This document shows positions 31,630-41,270 of a stretch of 49,080 nt of DNA, piece after piece. The position numbers and the translations under genes are program-made. The stretch is taken from positions 1 through 49,080 of the forward strand of contig JABSOW010000028.1 in NCBI GenBank assembly GCA_013215465.1, given 5' to 3'. The notes under the pieces are model-generated. The model did no database searches. It was given only the letters and a program-made list of their open reading frames with translations, and had not been told where the DNA came from. Within the stretch, counting starts at the first letter, position 1. The number at the start of each line of letters is the position of its first letter. The stretch is from Colwellia sp. GTDB lineage: Bacteria; Pseudomonadota; Gammaproteobacteria; Enterobacterales; Alteromonadaceae.

Positions 31630-34083
31630 ATGAAAGTAAAATTTAAGCATAGTACACTTGCATTAGCAGTGTGTTTATCGTTGGCTAGCACTTCATCAAT
31701 AGCCCAAGCAAATGCTGCTGATGGCGCTGAAAACTCTGATATTGAGCGTATAGTCACCGTTGGTACACGCATGTCTAACCGTACAGTGGCCGACAGCCCG
31801 GCACCTATTGATATCATTTCAGCTGAAGCAATTAGAAATTCAGGTGCAACTAGTACTCCTGATATGCTTCGAAAACTTGCCCCTTCATTTAATATGAATA
31901 ATACCACTACTTCTGATGGTCAAGATTTGATGCGACCAGCGTCACTAAGAAGTTTAGGACCAGATCAAGTATTAGTATTAATCAATGGTAAGCGTCGTCA
32001 TCAACAAGCCGTTGTTGCTGTACAAGAAAATGTTGGACGTGGTAGTGCTGGTACCGACCTTAGCTCAATTCCAATGACAGCTATTTCTCACATTGAAATA
32101 TTGCGCGATGGTGCAGCTGCTCAATATGGCTCTGATGCTATTGCTGGTGTTATTAACATTGTTCTTAAAAATAATGGTGGTGGTACAGTTTGGACACAAT
32201 ACGGCGAAACAAGCGAAGGTGACGGTGAAAGCTATGAACTAGGCGCTAATTACGGTTTTGAAATTGGCGACAAAGGCATGTTAAACCTTACCTTTGAATA
32301 TGCTGATAATGGGGAAATGAACAGAGCAACACCAACAACATGGTTTGGCTCTATCCCTGAGCCTAAAAAATTATTACTTGTTGGTGAAGCTGAAACAAAA
32401 ATGACTAGCCTATGGGCAAACTTTTCTTATGATTTAGGTGAAGGTAGTCAATTATACGCCTTTGGTGGTTTTACTTCTAAAGAAGGCGAATCACTAGGTT
32501 TTTACCGTGGTGCATCGGATAACCGCGTTTGGAGCGAATTATTTCCAGAAGGCATAACGCCAGGATTAGGAACTAAATCTGAAGATTCCTCATTTGCGTT
32601 AGGTTATAGAACCGAAGTGGGTGATTGGGAAGTTGATGCAAGTGTCGTTACTGGTGAAAACCGTTTTGAATTCAGCAATACTAACTCTCTTAATGCCAGT
32701 TATGGTCCAGATAGCCCAACCTCTGCTTATGATGGCGCGCTGGTATTTACTCAAACAACCTTTAATGTAGATGCTGTTACCGCTGTTGATTTAGGGTTTT
32801 ACGATGAAACTTCTATCGCTATAGGCGTAGAATATAGAATAGATGGTTATGAGCAAGAAGCGGGGGATGCTGTTACTTATGACCGTGGTGATACGTTATG
32901 TGCTGAATCTGTCAACCCAACTGGTGATCCATTATTTACATCATGTAGTGGTGGAGATATTACTGCACCTGGTATGCAAGGCTTCCAAGGTTACAGCCCT
33001 GCAATGGCGATAGATACCGATAGAAAAAGTTTTGCGCTTTATTTAGATACTGAAACATACTTGACTGAAGAGCTGTTAGTTGCCGTAGCAGTTCGCTATG
33101 AAGACTACGATGACTTTGGTAGCACCGTTATTGGTAAATTATCAACGCATTTAACCTTAACCGACAACTTTTCACTTCGTGGTTCTGCTTCGACAGGTTA
33201 CCGAGCACCGGGTATGCAGCAAAATAACTTTACCCAACGCTCTATTTCATTGGATAATGGTAAGTTAGCTGATTTAGTCACTTTACGTCCAAATGATGCA
33301 CTTGCACAAGAGCTTGAGTTTAAAGAGCTTAAAGAAGAAACTTCAACCAGTATTTCTGGTGGTTTGGTATACAACAGAGACGCTTTCTCATCTACCCTTG
33401 ATATTTATATGATAAACATTGATGATCGCATCGCTTATTCAGGCAATATCACCCGTGGCATTAATACTGAAATCGATGACTTCTTTGATCGTCATTCTGG
33501 CACTGATGAGGCATTAGATGGGGTGAAGAATACTTCAATATTTACCAATGCCATTGATACTGAAACCTTTGGTCTTGATTGGGTAAACGAATATACTCAA
33601 GAAATTGAAAATTTTGGTAGCATTGTCTACGTACTTGCTTATCATCACAACGAAACTAGAGTCACTAATATTAATACTTCTTCAACAATAGTCCCTGATA
33701 GGGTTGTTTTTGATAAATCTCAGGAACTACTCATTGAGAAAGGCCAGCCGCAAGACCGATTAAGTGTTTCTGCCATGTTGGATTTAGATAGTTGGACAGT
33801 CACGGGTCGCATGACGCATTACGGGGAAGTATCTACTGCAGCTTATGGTACGGAACGTAAAACGTGGGACGCGAAAAGCTTATTTGACTTAACTGCGCAA
33901 TGGCATGTAACTGATGAGCTAGACATTAGCGGTGGTATTTTAAATCTAACAGATGAATACCCTGATGAATGGGGCACAAAGGGCGGTATTTTCCCACAAA
34001 TTGGTTTTAAATATGGTTGGTCAAGCTTTCCATTTTCACTTGCTGGCCGTGAATATTACGTAAGAGCCTCTTATAACTTTTAG
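31630..34083 (+). CDS. TonB-dependent outer-membrane receptor
   Basis: An 817-aa outer-membrane transporter with a signal peptide (MKVKFKHSTLALAVCLSLAS...AQANA), a TonB-box-like IERIVTVGTR and a plug domain (SPAPIDIISAEAIRNSGA, LVLINGKRRHQQAVV, EILRDGAAAQYGSDAIAGVINIVLK). A long beta-barrel follows, ending in the aromatic C-terminus YYVRASYNF used by the BAM complex. The substrate (siderophore, vitamin B12, glycan, other) cannot be read; no neighbouring gene gives a hint and no Fur-box-like sequence is seen upstream. An AAAGGATAACGA ribosome site precedes the ATG. It is monocistronic with its own terminator. Confidence 0.93.
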   Translation: MKVKFKHSTLALAVCLSLASTSSIAQANAADGAENSDIERIVTVGTRMSNRTVADSPAPIDIISAEAIRNSGATSTPDMLRKLAPSFNMNNTTTSDGQDLMRPASLRSLGPDQVLVLINGKRRHQQAVVAVQENVGRGSAGTDLSSIPMTAISHIEILRDGAAAQYGSDAIAGVINIVLKNNGGGTVWTQYGETSEGDGESYELGANYGFEIGDKGMLNLTFEYADNGEMNRATPTTWFGSIPEPKKLLLVGEAETKMTSLWANFSYDLGEGSQLYAFGGFTSKEGESLGFYRGASDNRVWSELFPEGITPGLGTKSEDSSFALGYRTEVGDWEVDASVVTGENRFEFSNTNSLNASYGPDSPTSAYDGALVFTQTTFNVDAVTAVDLGFYDETSIAIGVEYRIDGYEQEAGDAVTYDRGDTLCAESVNPTGDPLFTSCSGGDITAPGMQGFQGYSPAMAIDTDRKSFALYLDTETYLTEELLVAVAVRYEDYDDFGSTVIGKLSTHLTLTDNFSLRGSASTGYRAPGMQQNNFTQRSISLDNGKLADLVTLRPNDALAQELEFKELKEETSTSISGGLVYNRDAFSSTLDIYMINIDDRIAYSGNITRGINTEIDDFFDRHSGTDEALDGVKNTSIFTNAIDTETFGLDWVNEYTQEIENFGSIVYVLAYHHNETRVTNINTSSTIVPDRVVFDKSQELLIEKGQPQDRLSVSAMLDLDSWTVTGRMTHYGEVSTAAYGTERKTWDAKSLFDLTAQWHVTDELDISGGILNLTDEYPDEWGTKGGIFPQIGFKYGWSSFPFSLAGREYYVRASYNF

Positions 34084-34126
34084 CTTTTAGCTATGAGTAA
34101 CCTCGTAAAATAAAGTTTTAAACTAC

Positions 34127-34154
34127 AAGCCAGCATTATTTGCTGGCTTTTTAT
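34127..34154 (+). terminator. Terminator of the TonB receptor gene
   Basis: Stem aagccagca / tgctggctt with a 5-nt loop and a short T-rich tail, 44 bp after the receptor stop. Confidence 0.85.
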
Positions 34155-34223
34155 TTACTCGGTTATAAAAAAACTCATTAAACAGCTAAAAAAATAAAGA
34201 TAAATCAGCTGAATTAAAGCTCA

Positions 34224-36071
34224 TTATACTAGCTTAGGGTTTTTAGGATAAAAACGCTCTGGCAAACTACTGATATGTTCAAAAAAGCGAGTGTCTTTAT
34301 AAGGGAGTTTCATAAAACCAGAAATACCAATACCATTAATGGTCGGTAATAGCGTGATAATTTCCGCTAAACATTGGCTAAACTCATCTTCTTTATCATG
34401 ATTTAACAGCATTAAGTAACTATGAATTTTCAAATGCGTAGGTAACACTTCAAAAATAATACAACCGGTATGGTGAATAAGGTTTAACCTTGCCAGTACC
34501 GCCATTAATCCATCAGGTAAGTACAAATATTCATCCGGATCTTTACCATCCTCAAAATAAGAATGTAACCGTGTTATATCATCAATGTCAGCAACATCAC
34601 TCACCTCAAAAGCTATCTGCTGATCAGATTGAGCAATAAAAGGGCTAGTTTGATGTTCTCGTTCCACATGTAAAGTATTACGGGCATTAAACAAACAGCT
34701 TTTAAACACACCAATGCGAAATATTCCTTGTGCCAAATGGATCATATTATTCACGGCACTTTCAAAAGAGGTTTTTAAACTAGGTTCAAACAAGGTTAAA
34801 TTAGAATCTATATAAACTCCCTCTTTCGCCCAACGAATAGCCAAACCACCAACGACAGGAAAATTACCTAAACGGCTTAATGCTGCAATAAAGGCTTTTT
34901 CATTATCGCCCATGCCCATTAAGTAGTTTTTATAATATTTCTCTAGCTGTACATCATCGATATCTTCTAAGCTTTCACCATTAGACTCTTCTCGTAAAAA
35001 AGACTTGCGAGAGCCATATACTACGGTATCAATTTCTTCTCTTTTAGGTTTGGTCCACACAGGAATTAGCGGTTCAATTTTTATAACCGTCGGTTTAACT
35101 GATAAAACTAATTGTTTTAAATAAGATAAATTATTAAAAAAATAATCACCAGCTTGGCAACGCTGTTGTTCATCATCACTGAGCATAGCCGTAAGCACTT
35201 TTGCCAACATTTTTGGCAAACCTAACGAATTAGGCGTGATGATTTTTGTACCATAACGACATGACTGCCCTGAGGCTATCGCATACAGTGTTGCCGCTAA
35301 ACCTTGTTCATCAAAGCGCGGCGACGATAACCCGCCATTGATTTGTTCTGGGCCAATAAAGTAAACATCGCCTAACCTAGCATTACTGTGCTGTAAATCA
35401 CTGCTCATTAAATCCATAATATTGTTACTGGTACTTTGTCCCTCAACATCTAGCTGAGCAACAACCGACGAGCCCCAATCAATTAACTGCACTAAACCTG
35501 TTTTTTTATCAAAAACCACGTTAGAAGGCTTTATATCACCATGTACATAGGGTTTATTGTTTTTGTGAGCATTTATATCACGTAAATAAATTAATATTTC
35601 GGCTAACTGAATAGTAATGCTCACCACAAGCTCTGGCGACAGAGGCCCTTGTTGCTGTGAAAATCGCTCTAAATCGATACCTGGTGCGCGACTCATTTGC
35701 AAAATAGATTGTCGCTTTATTTTTTGATAGTCAATAACATGAGGAATTTGAACATGGCTTAACTGTCCTTGAATATCCGCTTCTTCACTGAGCCTGTCTT
35801 GCACATGTTGTGGTAAATTCAGTCTGGAAAATTTAAACACCACATCATCACCAACACTGTTATTAGCACAGAAGACAAAGCCATATGCCCCTTTACCAAG
35901 TAAGGCGATATTTTTATAACCAAGGTGTTTTAATTGTTGCTGACAAAGGTCGACCCACTGCTTTAATTTCGTCGCATCTTTATGATTGAGCAAGTAAATA
36001 GATTGCTCTTCAGCAATATAGAAATGTTGGAGTTTTTGTTCAGTATTCTTTTCAAATTGGTTTGCTGTCAC
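34224..36071 (-). CDS. Eukaryote-like Ser/Thr protein kinase with unassigned C-terminal region
   Basis: A soluble 615-aa protein. Residues ~50-320 form a protein-kinase fold: Gly-rich loop GKGAYGFVF (60-67), Lys80 in VVFKFSR, a Glu at 96/97, catalytic loop HGDIKPSNVVFD (Asp179, Lys181, Asn184) and the metal-binding Asp198 in IDWGSS (DWG instead of DFG). GDVYFIGPEQ resembles the activation-segment APE region. All catalytic residues are present, so it is probably active. Residues ~330-615 match no family I recognise; they are predicted mixed alpha/beta, without membrane segments, and start with an acidic SLEDIDDVQLEKYYKNYL patch. It stands alone, 161 bp from the bkd operon. No phosphatase or FHA partner is adjacent. 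Confidence 0.85.
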   Translation of the reverse strand: MTANQFEKNTEQKLQHFYIAEEQSIYLLNHKDATKLKQWVDLCQQQLKHLGYKNIALLGKGAYGFVFCANNSVGDDVVFKFSRLNLPQHVQDRLSEEADIQGQLSHVQIPHVIDYQKIKRQSILQMSRAPGIDLERFSQQQGPLSPELVVSITIQLAEILIYLRDINAHKNNKPYVHGDIKPSNVVFDKKTGLVQLIDWGSSVVAQLDVEGQSTSNNIMDLMSSDLQHSNARLGDVYFIGPEQINGGLSSPRFDEQGLAATLYAIASGQSCRYGTKIITPNSLGLPKMLAKVLTAMLSDDEQQRCQAGDYFFNNLSYLKQLVLSVKPTVIKIEPLIPVWTKPKREEIDTVVYGSRKSFLREESNGESLEDIDDVQLEKYYKNYLMGMGDNEKAFIAALSRLGNFPVVGGLAIRWAKEGVYIDSNLTLFEPSLKTSFESAVNNMIHLAQGIFRIGVFKSCLFNARNTLHVEREHQTSPFIAQSDQQIAFEVSDVADIDDITRLHSYFEDGKDPDEYLYLPDGLMAVLARLNLIHHTGCIIFEVLPTHLKIHSYLMLLNHDKEDEFSQCLAEIITLLPTINGIGISGFMKLPYKDTRFFEHISSLPERFYPKNPKLV

Positions 36072-36152
36072 AAAGGTAACCTATTCTATAAAATAACAGT
36101 TAACGAAATAATCATTTTACCTGTTATTAATAATAATAAATAATTTTCAGGC

Positions 36153-36182
36153 AAAAAAATGCACCCAATTTGAGTGCATTTT
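36153..36182 (-). terminator. Terminator of the bkd operon
   Basis: Stem aaaatgcac / gtgcatttt with a 9-nt loop; on the minus strand seven T residues follow (plus A run 36153-36159). It lies 50 bp past the E2 stop. Confidence 0.8.
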
Positions 36183-36231
36183 AAATGAATAACTTATAAA
36201 GAAAATTTGTTTTAAAACTACCCCGTAAGCC

Positions 36232-37491
36232 CTAGCTCATATGCACTAGCATGTTACTTGGTTTTTCCAAAAATGATTTCCATAAATTACAAAAACGGGC
36301 AATGCTGCCACCATCAATAATTCGATGATCACCAGACCAACTCACTTGCATTATGCTACGGGCTTCAACAATACCTTGTTCGTTAAACCTTGGTAACGTT
36401 TGTAACTTACCCAGCGCAACAATAGCCGCTTCTGGCTTGTTAATAATAGGTGTTGCCACCGTGCCACCAATAGCACCAATATTAGATATTGTTATAGTAC
36501 CGCCCTTTAAATCAGCCGCTTGCACCCTGCCACTACGCGCATCAGTCGTTAAACGCGTAATATCAGCGGCCAAGTCCAAGATTGATTTATTTTGTACTTG
36601 TTTTACATTAGGGACTAATAAACCTACTTTTGAATCGACCGCCATACCTATATTATGATCATTAAAATACGTTAGCTCGGTACAGTCCTCATTTACTTGG
36701 CTGTTTATTATCGGAAACTCTTTTAATGCTAACGACATCGCTTTCATAAAAAATGGCATCATGGTTAGCTTAATATTTTGCTTTGCATACACCTCTTTAA
36801 GCTCTAAACGTAACTTAATTAATTCTGTCATGTCGATTTCTTCACAATAAGTAAAGTGAGGAATGGTGCTAACCGAATTAACCATCGCTTTTGCCATTAT
36901 TGCTTTAATACCACGAATGGGTTCAACACGTGTAGAAGGAGTCAGAGTTTGAACAGCAACAGTATTACCACCTTGTTCGAATGAGACAATGTCTTCTTTA
37001 TACACACGACCTTTTTTACCTGATCCTGTCACATCGCTAATATTAATATCCAACTCACGAGCAACACGACGCACAGCTGGGCTAGCAATCGCTTTATCGT
37101 TTGTTTTACCTTTGATATTAGTTTGTGCGTTACTCAATATTGCTTGTTCTTCTAACGAGTCACTCGATACTGGTTTTGTCACTTCTTGCCTATTGGTCTC
37201 AACAGGCTCATCCGCTAACGCCACTTTTTCTGTTGACTCGCCACTATTAACTTCATCAACAATAATTGAAAAAAGCGGTGCATGTACTTTGGCTATTTCA
37301 CCTTGTTTATAAAAAAGTTTTTCTATTACACCTGAATGCATGGCAGGAATTTGTACTAGTGCTTTATCTGTCATTACATCGGCAATAGGTTGATCTTCAA
37401 CAACCGTTTCGCCTTCTTTAACTAACCATTCAACAAGTTCACACTCAACGATACCTTCACCAATATCAGGTAATATAAAATCAATACTCAT
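36232..37491 (-). CDS. bkdB: Branched-chain 2-oxoacid dehydrogenase E2 (dihydrolipoyl acyltransferase)
   Basis: The 419-aa core subunit passes the acyl group from E1 to CoA. An N-terminal lipoyl domain carries the lipoylation lysine in VMTDKALVQIPA. Then come an Ala/Pro-poor polar linker, a peripheral-subunit-binding domain (AIASPAVRRVARELDINISDVTGSG) and the catalytic domain ending in SWSGDHRIIDGGSIARF with the active-site His. An AGGAAA ribosome site precedes ATG 37491. It is the last gene of a three-gene operon; no E3 is present, so a shared lipoamide dehydrogenase elsewhere is inferred. Confidence 0.94.
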   Translation of the reverse strand: MSIDFILPDIGEGIVECELVEWLVKEGETVVEDQPIADVMTDKALVQIPAMHSGVIEKLFYKQGEIAKVHAPLFSIIVDEVNSGESTEKVALADEPVETNRQEVTKPVSSDSLEEQAILSNAQTNIKGKTNDKAIASPAVRRVARELDINISDVTGSGKKGRVYKEDIVSFEQGGNTVAVQTLTPSTRVEPIRGIKAIMAKAMVNSVSTIPHFTYCEEIDMTELIKLRLELKEVYAKQNIKLTMMPFFMKAMSLALKEFPIINSQVNEDCTELTYFNDHNIGMAVDSKVGLLVPNVKQVQNKSILDLAADITRLTTDARSGRVQAADLKGGTITISNIGAIGGTVATPIINKPEAAIVALGKLQTLPRFNEQGIVEARSIMQVSWSGDHRIIDGGSIARFCNLWKSFLEKPSNMLVHMS

Positions 37492-37525
37492 ATCTTTTTC
37501 CTAGTAATTCTTATCAGTAAATGTA

Positions 37526-38503
37526 TTAATAATTAATACTGCGCTTAATTGCTTCATATATTTTTAAATGATCGCTTACATATTCTTTTTCTAGTGCCAA
37601 TGGGTAAGGTGTATCTAAACCACAAACACGTTCCACTGGCGACTCTAAATGTAAAAAACATTCTTGTTGAATAGTTGCCGCAATCTCACTGGCAAAACCA
37701 GCCGTTAATGGTGCTTCTTGGGTAACCAATAAACGACCCGTTTTTACTACCGAGTTTGCTATTGTTTCTATATCCCAAGGTAATATGCTTCTTAAATCAA
37801 TTACTTCACAAGAAATTCCATCATTAGCCGCTAGATCTGCCGCTTTTTGTAAAACTTCCATTTGTGCACCCCAAGCAAGTAAAGTGATATCACTGCCCGC
37901 TTGTAATACTTCAGCTTTACCAATAGGTAGTTGATAATCTTCTATCGGTACTTCACCCGTTGATGCTCGATATAAACGTTTAGGCTCAAAAAATATCACT
38001 GGATTATCATCACGGATAGAGGCAAGTAACAGGCCTTTGGCTTGATAGGGGTTACGTGGAATAACCACTTTTAAACCGGGAGTATGAGCAAAGTAAGCTT
38101 CGGGCGATTGACTGTGGTATAAGCCACCCGCAATGCCGCCGCCATAAGGTGCTCGAATAGTGAGCTTACCCACATCAAATTCATTACCACTACGGTAGCG
38201 AAATTTAGCCGCTTCATTAACAATTTGATCAAAGGCAGGAAAAATATAATCTGCAAATTGAATTTCAGCAATTGGGCGAGAGCCTTGTGCCGCTAAACCA
38301 TTGGCAAAACCAATTATACCTTGCTCAACTAATGGGGTATTGAAACAACGTAATTTTCCATATTTATCTTGTAAGCCGTTCGTTGCACGGAAAACGCCAC
38401 CAAAATGACCGACATCTTCACCAAAACATAAGGTAGTATCATCTTCGCCCATGGCGATATCAAGCGCATTATTAATGGCCTGTAACATATTCATTTTTGC
38501 CAT
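37526..38503 (-). CDS. bkdA2: Branched-chain 2-oxoacid dehydrogenase E1 beta subunit
   Basis: A 325-aa transketolase-fold subunit: [36 protein letters not shown] at the N-terminus, [27 protein letters not shown] in the TPP-binding half, and a transketolase C-terminal domain ([15 protein letters not shown]...[17 protein letters not shown]). The family match is to the Bkd/acetoin type rather than to the pyruvate E1 of enterics (AceE), which is a single chain. Two bp separate it from the E1 alpha stop, and 34 bp from E2. Confidence 0.94.
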   Translation of the reverse strand: MAKMNMLQAINNALDIAMGEDDTTLCFGEDVGHFGGVFRATNGLQDKYGKLRCFNTPLVEQGIIGFANGLAAQGSRPIAEIQFADYIFPAFDQIVNEAAKFRYRSGNEFDVGKLTIRAPYGGGIAGGLYHSQSPEAYFAHTPGLKVVIPRNPYQAKGLLLASIRDDNPVIFFEPKRLYRASTGEVPIEDYQLPIGKAEVLQAGSDITLLAWGAQMEVLQKAADLAANDGISCEVIDLRSILPWDIETIANSVVKTGRLLVTQEAPLTAGFASEIAATIQQECFLHLESPVERVCGLDTPYPLALEKEYVSDHLKIYEAIKRSINY

Positions 38504-38505
38504 AA

Positions 38506-39687
38506 CTAAAATTTCCCCGCAGTAAATGGATAGGCTTCTGGATATTTATTAACGTGCACTTTCACTTGCTCTAGTTGTGCTTTCAATTGTATTGAAGGTA
38601 CATCATAAACATCAGTAATTAAGGTATCAATATGAGGTTTACTAATTTTTTCGGATACTTTAACGGCTGCTAAGATCTTTTCACGAAGTTTTTCAAACAG
38701 TGCTTTTTCTTGCTCTTCATCCCACCAATTTTGTGCTAACAGCCAATTTTTCATTCTTAAAATTGGATCATTCGCCTGCCATTTTGCTTCTTCTTCACGG
38801 GTACGATAACCGGATGGATCATCAGAGGTTGAATGTGCCCCTAAACGATATGACATCGCCTCAATTAATACCGGAGCATTTTCTTTTAACGCATACTTAC
38901 GTGCTATTTGGGTGGCTTTAATTACCGCCAAAATATCATTACCATCTATCCGCAAGGTTTTAATACCATAACCAACACCACGCGATGCTATACCATTGCC
39001 TCTAAATTGTTCATCTGACGGCGTTGAAATAGCATAACCATTATTACGACAGAAAAAGATCACTGGTGCTTCTTGCACCGCTGCCATATTTAAACCGGCA
39101 TGGAAATCGCCTTCTGAAGCTGCACCTTCACCGAAATAACACAAAGTAACCTCGTCTAAGCCTTGCAGCTTTTGACCATAGGCATAACCCGTTGCTTGTG
39201 GTATTTGCGTGCCTAATGGAGATGAAATTGTCATATAATTCAACTCACTTGAACCATAGTGAATTGGCATTTGTCGGCCTTTGCCTAAATCTTTTTCATT
39301 AGAAAACATTTGGTTCATAAAGTTTTCTAGGCTAAAGCCACGAAACATTAAGGCGCCTTGCTCACGATATTGGCTCATGATCATATCTTGAGGCTTTAAC
39401 CCTGCTGCGCCGCCAACGCTGGCAGCTTCTTCACCTAACGCTGCCATATAAAAACTTAAACGACCTTGTCGTTGAGATGCCACCATGCGCTCATCGAGTA
39501 CGCGATGAAAAGCGAGTGTTTTGTATACCTTTAGCGCTAAGGTTTCATCCATATCTGGCAGTTCCGCGCCTTCATAGGTGCTACCATCTTGTTTTAAAAT
39601 TTTTAATTCTGGAATTTCAATACTGGTACCGTCAATAAAGGTAGGTTTATGGACAACGGGACCATCATTATAAAGTTCACTACTCAT
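38506..39687 (-). CDS. bkdA1: Branched-chain 2-oxoacid dehydrogenase E1 alpha subunit
   Basis: The 393-aa thiamine-diphosphate subunit decarboxylates the oxoacids from Val, Leu and Ile. The TPP/Mg motif reads [20 protein letters not shown]...[22 protein letters not shown] and [12 protein letters not shown] are typical of branched-chain E1 alpha, and [20 protein letters not shown] is the phosphorylation-loop region that is unregulated in bacteria. It is the first gene of the operon; its promoter should be in 39688-39850. Confidence 0.95.
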   Translation of the reverse strand: MSSELYNDGPVVHKPTFIDGTSIEIPELKILKQDGSTYEGAELPDMDETLALKVYKTLAFHRVLDERMVASQRQGRLSFYMAALGEEAASVGGAAGLKPQDMIMSQYREQGALMFRGFSLENFMNQMFSNEKDLGKGRQMPIHYGSSELNYMTISSPLGTQIPQATGYAYGQKLQGLDEVTLCYFGEGAASEGDFHAGLNMAAVQEAPVIFFCRNNGYAISTPSDEQFRGNGIASRGVGYGIKTLRIDGNDILAVIKATQIARKYALKENAPVLIEAMSYRLGAHSTSDDPSGYRTREEEAKWQANDPILRMKNWLLAQNWWDEEQEKALFEKLREKILAAVKVSEKISKPHIDTLITDVYDVPSIQLKAQLEQVKVHVNKYPEAYPFTAGKF

Positions 39688-40029
39688 AACATTCTCTTAT
39701 TTTAATTGTTCGCACTATTTAATTGATAATAAATTGGCTAAACAAAGTGGGTGCATAACTTTTATTCTTTGGCACTTATTATTTTATGCTTGTTTTATAC
39801 TGACGTTAACTGCTTTTGAGTATAGCCAATAATTTGCAATAACCGCGCAAAACTTTACCTTTACGTTAACTGATTCTCAAGATTGTTGAACAATGAAATA
39901 CACAGGTTTAAGTGAAAAGTGAGCAGGAATGTTTACAGTAGGAAAAAAATGTAGATAAAGAGGTTAAAAATAAGCAAGTATTTGAAGTAGTATTGCACTA
40001 CTTCAAATACCGTAAAGATAAGTGGAATA
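39688..40029. other. Gene-free stretch upstream of the bkd operon
   Basis: A 342-bp gap that should hold the bkd promoter (minus strand) and the end of the astE transcript. The only clear structure is the perfect hairpin at 39978-40010. I could not place a promoter with confidence. Confidence 0.5.
39978..40010 (-). terminator. Perfect 14-bp hairpin after astE, probable terminator
   Basis: gtatttgaagtagt / actacttcaaatac with a 5-nt loop, 19 bp past the astE stop. On the minus strand a T-rich stretch (ttatttttaac) follows after a few bases. The hairpin is perfect but AT-rich, so a regulatory palindrome is an alternative. Confidence 0.6.
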
Positions 40030-41196
40030 TTATTCTGGAATAATGTCTACAGGTACTACAGTTAATAGCGCACGTTGGCCAATAGCAACATTGGCATTAG
40101 GGAAAATAATAGCCTCTCCTTCCTTTTGGGTTTTAATTTCTTTACTGCCATCAGTCGCGATAACTGTACCTATGGGAAAATCAGTGAAATTTTCTACTTC
40201 ATCACTAAAGTGCAGTGAAAATTTTTGCTGGTGTCTATCAATAATTTGGTCTATTTCAAAAAAACTAAAATTATCTTTATTATATTTGGCTAACGTTAAT
40301 GCTTGTCCTGAAATCAATGCTTTTAAACTGGCTCTAACACCCGCAAAATTTGCCATATCATTTTCGCCAAAAGGCTTCACCTTGCCAAGTTCCACCGTGA
40401 AAGCATGCGCACCAAATTCATTTGACGAGAAATAGCTGAAGGTGGTGGTTGGTGAATTAGAAAATAAGATGGTGTTTACGCCGCAGGCAAGCATAAATTG
40501 TAACTGTTCTTTTACCCAAGGTTTAGTATGTCGATAAGGATAAACGGCAAATTTATCATTTTTAGAGCCTCGAATTGCCGTGTGTAGATCATAATGAAAA
40601 CGCTGACACTTATCTTCAGTGTAACCTTCTTCATGATCTTTATTTTTATAACCATTATTTTCATAAAAAGCTTTGACGGTATTTTCTAATAACAAAGCAC
40701 GATGACGTTCTTGGTTAATCAAACCTTCACCCTGTCCCTTATCTTGCCCTTTACCTAGTCCTTTACTTAGTGAACAACCTTGTGAATGAGCACCACTGAA
40801 TAACCTATTTAGGTTTTCTTCAACAAAACGTTGTCCGATATTAATAGCAGGCGGATTACCAAATAAAAATAGCGTTCTGTTTTCAAGGTGTAACTCACCT
40901 AAGATTAGCTGTTTGATTAGCTCATTACATATTTCAATGGGTGCGGTTTCATTACCGTGAACCGCACTAGATAAAACGATATCTTTACTTGAGATATGGC
41001 TTAGAGGTTCAAAAATTATAATGCCGGTATCAAGTACCGATACTTTAGCTTTTGATGAATTGTTTGTGCATTCAACTTCAAAATTAAACGCAGCCATCGA
41101 AACTTCATGGCTACGTGTTAACTGTAAAAAGTCACCTTTTTTTTGGAGTTCGGCTTGCAACTGTGGTGCCGATAATTGTGCTTGTGGATATGCCAT
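40030..41196 (-). CDS. astE: AstE-like succinylglutamate desuccinylase
   Basis: A zinc carboxypeptidase-type amidohydrolase, the last step of the arginine succinyltransferase pathway (succinylglutamate to glutamate plus succinate). The 388-aa protein shows the zinc motif AVHGNETAPIEI, the third ligand in HYDLHTAIRGS, the substrate motif ENLNRLFSG and the catalytic Glu in FTVELGKVKPFGEND. It is longer than E. coli AstE (about 322) mainly because of a Gly/Lys/Gln-rich insert after NRLFSGAHSQ (GLGKGQDKGQGEG). No astA, astB, astC or astD is nearby. It sits 74 bp after pgm on the same strand and may be co-transcribed. Confidence 0.88.
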   Translation of the reverse strand: MAYPQAQLSAPQLQAELQKKGDFLQLTRSHEVSMAAFNFEVECTNNSSKAKVSVLDTGIIIFEPLSHISSKDIVLSSAVHGNETAPIEICNELIKQLILGELHLENRTLFLFGNPPAINIGQRFVEENLNRLFSGAHSQGCSLSKGLGKGQDKGQGEGLINQERHRALLLENTVKAFYENNGYKNKDHEEGYTEDKCQRFHYDLHTAIRGSKNDKFAVYPYRHTKPWVKEQLQFMLACGVNTILFSNSPTTTFSYFSSNEFGAHAFTVELGKVKPFGENDMANFAGVRASLKALISGQALTLAKYNKDNFSFFEIDQIIDRHQQKFSLHFSDEVENFTDFPIGTVIATDGSKEIKTQKEGEAIIFPNANVAIGQRALLTVVPVDIIPE

Positions 41197-41270
41197 AGTT
41201 AACCTTTATAATTTTTCTCTGCTTTCTTTTATGCTTTATCTTTGCAACTGATTTCTATTTACTTTCTTTA

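Noticed and set aside
31593..31907. Minus-strand open frame of 104 codons
   Set aside because: Antisense to the signal peptide and plug domain of the TonB receptor.
36989..37312. Plus-strand open frame of 107 codons inside bkdB
   Set aside because: Shadow of the E2 reading frame, whose domains are clear on the other strand.
40022..40435. Plus-strand open frame of 137 codons overlapping astE
   Set aside because: Antisense to conserved AstE sequence; no ribosome site or family signal.
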